Assembly: GCF_000527175.1 (NCBI RefSeq)
Contig: NZ_AZUR01000001.1
Coordinates: 3,058,501-3,122,500, forward strand
Direction of reading: 5' to 3'
DNA: 64,000 nucleotides
Source: Pseudogulbenkiania sp. MAI-1
GTDB lineage: Bacteria > Pseudomonadota > Gammaproteobacteria > Burkholderiales > Chromobacteriaceae
The position numbers and the translations under genes are program-made. Every line of letters begins with the position of its first letter. Position 1 is the stretch's first letter. The notes under the pieces were generated by a model. It was given only the letters and a program-made list of their open reading frames with translations. It did not search any database and was not told the DNA's origin. Below are positions 54,429 to 64,000 of this stretch, one piece after another.

Positions 54429-55457
54429 TCAGGCCGCCATCCACTCGGCGTGGATACGCGCCACCTCGGCCAGCCAACGCTGCTTGTCGGCCTCCGGCAG
54501 CCAGCTCGCCTCGAAGCTGTTGTTGACCAGCGTGACCACCTCGTCCGCACTCAGCTCGAGCGCCTGACGGCAGGCCAGCAGGTTGTCGTTGAGATAGCCG
54601 CCGAAGTAAGCCGGGTCGTCGGAGTTGACCATGGCCTTGAGGCCGGCCTCGAGCAAGCGGCGCAGATTGTGCTCGGCCAGCTCGCCCACCACCTTCAGGC
54701 GCACGTTGGACAGCGGGCACACCGTCAACGGCATCCCGATCTCGGCCAGCCGCTTCACCAGCGCCGGGTCTTCCAGACTGCGCACGCCGTGATCGATGCG
54801 GCAGACCTTGAGCAGTTCCAGCGCCTCCCACACGTAGTCCGGCGGGCCCTCCTCGCCGGCGTGCGCCACACACGGCAGGCCCAGCTCATGGCAACGCGCG
54901 AACAGCATGGCGAACTTGGACGGCGGATGGCCCAACTCGCTCGAATCGAGCCCGAAACCGTCGATGCGGTCGAGATAGGGCAAGGCCTCGGCCAGGGTGG
55001 CGAAGCCCTCGTCCTCGGACAGGTGGCGCAGGAACGACAGGATCAGCCGCGAACTCATGCCCCACTCCGCCCGCGCCTCATCCAGCGCGTCGCGAATGCC
55101 GTCGAGCACGGTGACGAAGGGAATGCCGCGCGCGGTGTGCGTCTGCGGGTCGAAGAAGATCTCGACGTGCACCACGTTGTCGGCGTGGGCGCGTTGCAGG
55201 TAGGCGCGGGTCAGATCGTAGAAGTCCTGGCGTGTCTGCAGCACGCCCGCACCGGCGTAGTACAGATCGAGGAAGGACTGCAGGTTGCTGAAATCATAGG
55301 CGGCTCGCACTGCCTCCACACTGGCGTAGGGCAAGGTGACACCGTTGCGCTGCGCCAGCGAGAACATCATTTCCGGTTCCAGCGTGCCCTCGATATGCAG
55401 ATGCAGCTCGGTTTTGGGCAAGCGACGGATCAAGTCGTCGACATCCTGGCTGGCCAT
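54429..55457 (-). CDS. add: Adenine/adenosine deaminase (Add/ADE family)
   Basis: A 342-residue amidohydrolase of purine salvage. It has the N-terminal metal pair in KTELHLHIEGTLEPEM, FFDPQTHTARGIPF, the zinc His in CVAHAGEEGPPDYV, and C-terminal NSDDPAYFGGYLNDN with the metal Asp. The HTARGI segment is common in members that act as adenine deaminases, so adenine may be preferred over adenosine. The ATG at 55457 has a GGAG site. It is upstream of the DUF1289 gene in the same direction. Confidence 0.9.
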   Translation of the reverse strand: MASQDVDDLIRRLPKTELHLHIEGTLEPEMMFSLAQRNGVTLPYASVEAVRAAYDFSNLQSFLDLYYAGAGVLQTRQDFYDLTRAYLQRAHADNVVHVEIFFDPQTHTARGIPFVTVLDGIRDALDEARAEWGMSSRLILSFLRHLSEDEGFATLAEALPYLDRIDGFGLDSSELGHPPSKFAMLFARCHELGLPCVAHAGEEGPPDYVWEALELLKVCRIDHGVRSLEDPALVKRLAEIGMPLTVCPLSNVRLKVVGELAEHNLRRLLEAGLKAMVNSDDPAYFGGYLNDNLLACRQALELSADEVVTLVNNSFEASWLPEADKQRWLAEVARIHAEWMAA

Positions 55458-55471
55458 GGTCGTTCTCCAAT

Positions 55472-55503
55472 GAAAAAAACGGCGCAGTATACACTGCGCC
55501 GTT
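55472..55503 (-). terminator. Terminator of the LivK-like gene
   Basis: AACGGCGCAGT pairs with ACTGCGCCGTT around a 4-base loop. On the minus strand the stem is followed by a run of seven T's. Confidence 0.9.
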
Positions 55504-55525
55504 GTGGTTTCCCGGACAGGCGGAA

Positions 55526-56755
55526 TTACTGGGCAGCCGAAGCGGCGGCCGGAGCAGCGGCGGCGGCGCCTCCGCCGATGGTCTCCAGCACTTTCCACGC
55601 GCCGTTTTCCACCTTGTAAACGGTGATGCCACCGTTTTTCAGATCACCCTTCTCATCATAGGAAAGGTTCGAGGTGGTCACCGCATTGGTGTTCTCGATC
55701 TTGGCCAGCACCGGCAGGTACTTGGCCGGATCGGCCGAGTTGGCCTGCTTCATCGCTTCGATCATGGTGCGGGTGGCATCGTAGCCGTACGGCGAGTAGG
55801 TCGCCACGTCCATGTTGAAGCGCGCCTTGTAGCGGCTGGCGTAATCCGGGCCCTTCGGCATCTGTTCCAGCGGCAGACCTGCCAGCGAGGCGATGGAGCC
55901 TTCGGCCTCCTTGCCTGCCAGTTGCAGGAAGGTCGGGGTCTTGGTCATTTCGCCGGAAATCAGCGGAGCCTTGATGCCCAGGCGCTTCATCTGCTTGGCC
56001 ATCGGCGCGGACTGAGCGTCGGCACCACCGTAGAAGATCACGTCCGGATTGGACGACTTGATCGAGGTCAGAATCGCGGCAAAGTCGGTAGCCTTGTCGT
56101 TGGTGAACTCGCGTTTCACCACGTTGCCGCCGGCAGCCTTGACCGCCTTCTCGAACTCGTCGGCCAGACCCTGGCCGTAAGCGGTACGGTCGTCGACGAT
56201 AACGATCTTCTTGGCACCGAGCTTCTCGACGGCAAACTTGCCCATCACGCTACCCTGCTGGGTATCGGAGGTCATCGAGCGGAAGGTGTTCTTGTAGCCC
56301 TGAGCGGTGAACACCGGCGAGGTCGCCATGGCGATCATCGGGATGCCGGCGTCGGAGTAGATCTTGGAGGCCGGGATGGAAGTGCCCGAGTTGAAGTGGC
56401 CGATGATGCCGTTCACCTTCTCGTCGACGAACTTCTGCGCCACCTGGGTCGCGGTCTTCGGGTCGGCCTGGTCGTCTTCGGCTACCAGCTCGAACTTGAC
56501 CGGCTTGCCGTCGATGGTCGGCTTCTCGGCGTTGGCGTCTTCGATCGCCAGGGTCACACCGTTCTTGTATTCCTCGCCGTAGTGAGCCTGCGGGCCGGTC
56601 AGCGGAGCGGCAAAGCCGATCTTGACCGTGGTCTCGGCAGACGGAGCGCCACCAGCAGCCTGCTCGGCGGCCGGTTCCTCTTTCTTGCCGCAGGCGGAAA
56701 CCGCCAGGGCGGCAGCTACGGCGAACGAGATCGTGGTCAGCTTGGTCACTTGCAT
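55526..56755 (-). CDS. LivK-like ABC-transporter lipoprotein (branched-chain amino acid binding)
   Basis: A 409-residue family 6 periplasmic-binding protein. The N-terminus is a lipoprotein signal (lipobox LAVSACGKK, Cys at residue 22) followed by a linker and KIGFAAPLTGPQAHYGEEYK, the standard start of Leu/Ile/Val-binding proteins. The ATG at 56755 has an AGAGGA site. It has its own terminator and no permease genes beside it. An Ala-rich tail (residues about 395-409) is unusual. Confidence 0.9.
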   Translation of the reverse strand: MQVTKLTTISFAVAAALAVSACGKKEEPAAEQAAGGAPSAETTVKIGFAAPLTGPQAHYGEEYKNGVTLAIEDANAEKPTIDGKPVKFELVAEDDQADPKTATQVAQKFVDEKVNGIIGHFNSGTSIPASKIYSDAGIPMIAMATSPVFTAQGYKNTFRSMTSDTQQGSVMGKFAVEKLGAKKIVIVDDRTAYGQGLADEFEKAVKAAGGNVVKREFTNDKATDFAAILTSIKSSNPDVIFYGGADAQSAPMAKQMKRLGIKAPLISGEMTKTPTFLQLAGKEAEGSIASLAGLPLEQMPKGPDYASRYKARFNMDVATYSPYGYDATRTMIEAMKQANSADPAKYLPVLAKIENTNAVTTSNLSYDEKGDLKNGGITVYKVENGAWKVLETIGGGAAAAAPAAASAAQ

Positions 56756-56895
56756 CGTTTTTCCTCTGTTTGTAGTCAGGATTTTCTCCCACACCAACCG
56801 GTAGATCGGCGCGGATGTCACTGCAGTTGATATCAAACGCTTTGTAAAACGTGTGGCGGCATTATTCCAATCCCGCCACCCCATGACAAGCCCGA

Positions 56896-59800
56896 TCAGT
56901 CTCCCATACTCATCAGGCTGGCATTTCCTCCCGCGGCCGTGGTATTTACGCTAACCGCGCGCTCCACCACCAGCCGGTGCAGATTGATGTCGTCCGAGTC
57001 GGCCGCCAGCAGCTGGATCAGCGCCCCGTCGCGCGCGGCCAGACGGCGCTGCAGCTGATCCGCTGCATCCGCCTTGCCGGCAAACAGCACGCCAGCGACA
57101 TCGGCTTCCACTACATCACGGCTCAGCTCGACGTAACCATTCAGCTTCCCGGCCAGCTTGCGCGTGCTCTCACTCTCCTCCAGCACCGCGCGGTTGCCGG
57201 TGGCGAACACCGCGATCAACTGCCGCAGCAGGCCTTCGGTCGACGACGCCACGCAGCCGATCTTGCCACGCGGCGCAAACAGCAGCGAGTTGTTCTCGCC
57301 GGTCGGCCCCGGCAGCTCCACCCCATGCGCCAGTGGCGTGTGCCGGCTCGCCTCGCCCAGTGCCTGACGCAGGCGAGACTGGGTCGACGCATCCAACCCG
57401 AATCCACCCAGCTCGGCGTCGAGCTTCTGCAGCGCCGGCAATTTGGCCGACTGCGGGGTCAGCTTCAGCGCCGGCTGCCACTTGGCGCGGGTCAGGCGGT
57501 ACAGGTAGAACGGACCGCCGGCCTTAGGTCCGGTGCCGGACTTGCCCTCGCCGCCGAACGGCTGCACCCCGACCACGGCGCCGACGATGTTGCGGTTGAC
57601 GTAGACGTTGCCCACCTTGATGCGCGACACGATGCGCTCGATGGTCTCGTCGATACGGCTGTGGATGCCGTGGGTCAGGCCATAGCCGGTGCTATTGATC
57701 TCGTCCACCACGCGGTCGATGTCGGATGCCTCGAAACGCAGCACGTGCAGCACCGGGCCGAACACCTCGCGGGTCAGATCCTTCAGGCTGTCGATCTCGA
57801 ACATGGTCGGCGGCACGAAGGTGCCCTGGCCGGCGTTTTCGGGCAGCTTGGCCTGATAGGTCCAGCGCGCCCGCGCCTTCATCTTGTCGATATGCGCCAG
57901 CAGATTCTGCTGCGCCTCGGCGTCGATCACCGGTCCGACGTCGGTGGTGAGCTGAGCCGGATTGCCCACGGTCAGCTCATCCATCGCCCCCTTGATCATG
58001 CGGATCACCTTGTCGGCGATGTCGCTCTGCAGGTAGAGCACGCGCAGCGCCGAGCAGCGCTGGCCGGCCGAATCGAAGGCCGAGGACAGCACATCGGCCA
58101 CCACCTGTTCCGGCAGCGCCGAGCTGTCGACGATCATCGCGTTCTGGCCACCGGTCTCCGCCACCAGCGGCACCTCGCCACCGCGCTGCGCCAGCGTACG
58201 GTGGATGATCTGCGCCACTTCGGTCGATCCGGTGAAGATCACGCCCTGGATACGCGGATCGCGCGTCAGCGCGGCGCCGACCACTTCGCCGCGGCCCGGC
58301 AGCAATTGCAGCACGTCGCGCGGCACACCGGCCTCGTGGAACAGGCGCACGGCAAAAGCGGCAATCAGGCTGGTCTGCTCGGCCGGCTTGGCCAGTACCG
58401 GGTTACCGGCGGCCAGGGAGGCACTCACCTCGCCGGTGAAGATCGCCAGCGGGAAGTTCCACGGGCTGATGCACACCACCGGCCCCAGCGGCGCATGGCT
58501 GGCATTGTCAAACTCGGCACGGATCTGCGCGGCGTAATAGCGGCAGAAATCGACCGCCTCGCGCACTTCGGCGATAGCGTTGGTCAAGGTCTTGCCGGCC
58601 TCGCGCACCGCCAGGCCCATCAGCGCCGGCATATTGTCTTCCATCAGCGTCGCCATGCGCTCGAGGCAGGCGGCGCGCTCGGCCACCGGCGTTTCAGCCC
58701 AGCGTGCCGCGGCGCTTTCCGCCAGATCCAGCGCACGCGCCACATCGGCCTCGGTCGCTTCATACACCTGACCGACGATATCGTTGCGGTCGGCCGGATT
58801 GCGCACTGGCTGCGGTTCGGCCGTGGTCACCTCGCCGTCGCCCAGCAGCGGGCAGGTCTGCCAGTACTGCTTTTCAGATTCCATCAGCCCCAGTTGCAGG
58901 GTCGCGAGCACCTGCTCGTTGGACAGGTCCAGGCCACGCGAATTGGCGCGCTCGGCACCGTACAGCTCCAGCGGCAGCGGAATCTTGGCGTGCGGCTGGC
59001 CGCCGTGACGCGCGGCCTCCGCCACCGGATCCTGCACCAGTTCGTCGATCGACACCGATTCATCGACGATACGGTTGACGAAGGACGAGTTGGCGCCGTT
59101 CTCCAGCAGACGGCGCACCAGGTAGGCCAGCAGCGTTTCGTGCGAGCCGACCGGTGCGTAGATACGGCAGGCCCGGCCCAGGTTGGCCGAACCGACCACC
59201 TGGTCGTACAAGGTCTCGCCCATGCCGTGCAGGCACTGGAACTCGTAATCCTTGTCGCCGGCCAGCGTGTGAATGGCCGACAGGCTGTAAGCATTGTGCG
59301 TGGCGAACTGCGGATAGATCGCGTCCTGGGCCGACAGCAGCTTCTTGGCGCATGCCAGGTAGGACACGTCGGTGTACACCTTGCGCGTGTACACCGGGTA
59401 GCCCGGCAAGCCATCCACCTGGGCACGCTTGATCTCGGCGTCCCAGTAGGCACCCTTCACCAGACGCACCATGAAACGATGCTTGGTGCGGCGCGCCAGA
59501 TCGATCAGGAAGTCGATCACGTAAGGACAGCGCTTCTGGTAGGCCTGTACCACGATGCCGATACCTTCGAAACCAGCCAGGTCCGGATCGTTGGCCAAGG
59601 CCTCGACCAGGTCCATCGAGATTTCCAGGCGGTCAGCCTCCTCGGCATCGATGTTCAAACCGATATTGTATTCTTTGGCCAGCAGGAACAGCTGCTTCAG
59701 GCGCGGCAGCAGCTCGCCCATCATGCGCTCATGCTTGGCACGGGCGTAGCGCGGATGGATGGCGGACAGCTTCACCGAGATGCCCGGCCCCTGGTAGACG

Positions 59801-60513
59801 CCACGGCCGTTGGACGCCTTGCCGATGGCGTGGATCGCCATCACGTAGTCGTCGAAGTAGCGCTGCGCGTCCTCCTCGGTCATCGCCGCCTCGCCCAGCA
59901 TGTCGTAGCTGAAACGGTAGCCGCGCGACTCGCGCTCGACGCCGTTGTCCAGCGCCTCGCCGATGGTCTCACCGGTCACGAACTGCTTGCCCAGCATGCG
60001 CATCGCCATGTCCACGCCCTTGCGGATCAGCGGCTCGCCGCCCTTGGCGATCAGTTTGGTCATCGCCGCCGACAGGCCCTTGGCGCTGTGCGAAGCCACC
60101 AGCTTGCCGGTCACCAGCAAGCCCCAGGCCGCGGCGTTGACGAACAGCGACGAACTGTTACCGAGGTGGGCGCTCCAGTCGCCCTTGCTGATCTTGTCGC
60201 GGATCAGGCGATCGGCCGTCTCGCGGTCGGGAATGCGCAGCAGCGCCTCGGCCAGGCACATCAGGGCGATCCCCTCCTGGCTCGACAGCGAAAACTCGTG
60301 CATCAAGGCGTCCACCCCGCTGGCCCGGGTCCGTTCCTTGCGAACACGCGACACCAGACGACGCGCCAGATCCTGAGCCGTGCGTACCTCCGCCTCGCTC
60401 ATCGCCGCCTGCGGCAGCAAGGCTTGTACACACTCCCGCTCGTCACGGCGGTAAGCCGCAGTGATCGCGTCCCTGAGCGGCGACTGGGTATGGGCAAACA
60501 CCTCAAATTGCAT
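56896..60513 (-). CDS. putA: Bifunctional proline dehydrogenase / P5C dehydrogenase PutA
   Basis: A 1,205-residue enzyme that oxidises proline to glutamate in two steps. The proline dehydrogenase barrel (about residues 180-470) has GPGISVKLSAIHPRYA, RLVKGAYWDAEIK and the FAD-binding FATHNAYSLSAI. The aldehyde dehydrogenase part (about 560-1010) has WNFPLAIFTGEVSASLAAGN, VAETGGQNAMIVDS and the catalytic Cys in SAGQRCSALRVLYLQS. It lacks the N-terminal ribbon-helix-helix of E. coli PutA, so it is not expected to regulate its own gene. A long C-terminal ALDH-like domain is present. No further gene is seen in 60514-60890. Confidence 0.96.
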   Translation of the reverse strand: MQFEVFAHTQSPLRDAITAAYRRDERECVQALLPQAAMSEAEVRTAQDLARRLVSRVRKERTRASGVDALMHEFSLSSQEGIALMCLAEALLRIPDRETADRLIRDKISKGDWSAHLGNSSSLFVNAAAWGLLVTGKLVASHSAKGLSAAMTKLIAKGGEPLIRKGVDMAMRMLGKQFVTGETIGEALDNGVERESRGYRFSYDMLGEAAMTEEDAQRYFDDYVMAIHAIGKASNGRGVYQGPGISVKLSAIHPRYARAKHERMMGELLPRLKQLFLLAKEYNIGLNIDAEEADRLEISMDLVEALANDPDLAGFEGIGIVVQAYQKRCPYVIDFLIDLARRTKHRFMVRLVKGAYWDAEIKRAQVDGLPGYPVYTRKVYTDVSYLACAKKLLSAQDAIYPQFATHNAYSLSAIHTLAGDKDYEFQCLHGMGETLYDQVVGSANLGRACRIYAPVGSHETLLAYLVRRLLENGANSSFVNRIVDESVSIDELVQDPVAEAARHGGQPHAKIPLPLELYGAERANSRGLDLSNEQVLATLQLGLMESEKQYWQTCPLLGDGEVTTAEPQPVRNPADRNDIVGQVYEATEADVARALDLAESAAARWAETPVAERAACLERMATLMEDNMPALMGLAVREAGKTLTNAIAEVREAVDFCRYYAAQIRAEFDNASHAPLGPVVCISPWNFPLAIFTGEVSASLAAGNPVLAKPAEQTSLIAAFAVRLFHEAGVPRDVLQLLPGRGEVVGAALTRDPRIQGVIFTGSTEVAQIIHRTLAQRGGEVPLVAETGGQNAMIVDSSALPEQVVADVLSSAFDSAGQRCSALRVLYLQSDIADKVIRMIKGAMDELTVGNPAQLTTDVGPVIDAEAQQNLLAHIDKMKARARWTYQAKLPENAGQGTFVPPTMFEIDSLKDLTREVFGPVLHVLRFEASDIDRVVDEINSTGYGLTHGIHSRIDETIERIVSRIKVGNVYVNRNIVGAVVGVQPFGGEGKSGTGPKAGGPFYLYRLTRAKWQPALKLTPQSAKLPALQKLDAELGGFGLDASTQSRLRQALGEASRHTPLAHGVELPGPTGENNSLLFAPRGKIGCVASSTEGLLRQLIAVFATGNRAVLEESESTRKLAGKLNGYVELSRDVVEADVAGVLFAGKADAADQLQRRLAARDGALIQLLAADSDDINLHRLVVERAVSVNTTAAGGNASLMSMGD

Positions 60514-60890
60514 CTTGAACTCCTGCTCTATGTATCAGCTTCGGCTAACAACGAATTTTTGACTATTGTATACATTATTTATTGCGCGTGTAGAAATATA
60601 GCCAAGGCACGTCAGGAAAGCCGGAAAACAGGGAAAAACTGTGGCAAAACCCCACTGGACGGGGCTGCGCCTGTTGCACGAGGACAACGCAAAGTTTCTT
60701 ACCGTTGTAGACGAAAATGCCGAGAAGGAAACAAACGCATGGACAAGCGTGAAATGAGACCACTGCGCCAGGGTAACTGTTCCCCTTGCCGGGCCAGTGG
60801 AGGACTTTCACCTCCCAGTCACCCAAGTGGCCACCACAGCCCGTCAAGTTGCACTTGCGCGCAACGCACCCCGCCGGGCGCACAATGCAA

Positions 60891-60918
60891 AAAGCCCAGC
60901 TCGGTTGAGCTGGGCTTT
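60891..60918 (-). terminator. rRNA operon terminator
   Basis: AAAGCCCAGCTC and its perfect complement around GGTT, directly downstream of 5S rRNA. On the minus strand T's follow the stem. Confidence 0.88.
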
Positions 60919-60928
60919 CTTGAGGGGA

Positions 60929-61044
60929 GTCTGGCGGTGTCCTACTTTCACACGGCAAGGCCGCACTATCATCGGCGCTAAGGCGTTTCACGGTCCTGTT
61001 CGGGATGGGAAGGAGTGGGACCACCTCGCTAAGGCCGCCAGACA
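60929..61044 (-). rRNA. rrf: 5S ribosomal RNA
   Basis: Read on the minus strand this is a complete 5S: it starts near TCTGGCGGCCTTAGCGAGG, contains CCCATCCCGAACAGGACCG and the loop GAAAGTAGGACACCGCC, and its ends pair. The length is about 116. End positions may be off by a few bases. Confidence 0.95.
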
Positions 61045-61156
61045 TAAACTGTCAACAAACTGGAAGAAGCCTGGAAGCCTGTCGGCTTCCATTTCGAATT
61101 TGGGTAATCGATCGTACGTCGCACACTTCACCGCGTGGCCCAAGCCACTCAAATGA

Positions 61157-64000
<2,844 letters not shown>

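Noticed and set aside
56977..60981. Plus-strand frame of 1,334 codons opposite putA
   Set aside because: Antisense of putA; the composition is dominated by Gln, His and Arg, and there is no ribosome-binding site or known domain.

Overview
The window reads as the chromosome of a GC-rich proteobacterium, most likely a betaproteobacterium (Neisseriales/Chromobacteriaceae-like). This rests on gene style (FabI, a long PutA without an N-terminal DNA-binding domain, DUF1326/DUF2182, thiCSGE) and not on any database search. The right end is the 3' part of an rRNA operon on the minus strand: nearly complete 23S (61157-64000), 5S (60929-61044) and a terminator.

The main theme is catabolism of taurine and related sulfonates. 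Encoded here are TauABC import (43584-46433), two taurine dehydrogenase-like TauX/TauY pairs (41481-43355; 20283-23976, the latter around a BCCT transporter), two copies of the TPP enzyme Xsc (4887-6698, 30974-32785), Pta (6882-7901), a TauE/TSUP exporter (7935-8708), a TauZ/YeiH-type exporter (34814-35851), a TauR-like MocR regulator (39696-41204) and a chemoreceptor with an amino-acid-type dCache domain. The predicted route is taurine -> sulfoacetaldehyde -> acetyl phosphate + sulfite -> acetyl-CoA, with sulfite or sulfate exported. No sulfite dehydrogenase is visible. The thiamine genes thiC-thiS-thiG-thiE directly follow tauZ, so the TPP cofactor of Xsc appears to be built into the same transcription unit. 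The tauZ-thi promoter shares its operators with both xsc promoters.

Layout. 1-3861: partial YejA-like gene, fabI, a solute-binding protein, dadA. 3877-6698: iclR<>xsc copy A. 6882-10642: pta, tauE-like, chemoreceptor. 10.8-13.2 kb: a scar of gene fragments (Lin0512, cobT, MFS) and a frameshifted amidohydrolase. 13.4-19.1 kb: MocR regulator divergent from an HpsN/HisD-like dehydrogenase, a DegT aminotransferase with a 16-Thr run, and a PLP decarboxylase. 19.2-19.8 kb: molybdoenzyme remnant. 20.3-25.4 kb: second TauY, BCCT, TauX, GFA-like protein, LysR. 25.6-29.8 kb: orphan ORF, two Lin0512 genes, cupin, cobT, cobS. 30-32.8 kb: iclR<>xsc copy B. 33-39.6 kb: gabP-like permease, tauZ-thiCSGE. 39.7-46.4 kb: tauR, tauXY, tauABC. 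46.5-49.7 kb: COG4315 protein, a chimera with a fabI fragment, a chemoreceptor with an in-frame stop. 49.9-60.5 kb: P-type ATPase/DUF2182/DUF1326, DUF1289, adenine/adenosine deaminase, LivK-like protein, PutA. Then rRNA.

The 2,771-bp iclR'-xsc block occurs twice in direct orientation with only three differences found, and flanks 23.3 kb. Recombination between the copies could delete or amplify that segment. With the fabI and Lin0512/cobT fragments, this marks the left and middle of the window as rearrangement-prone accessory DNA.
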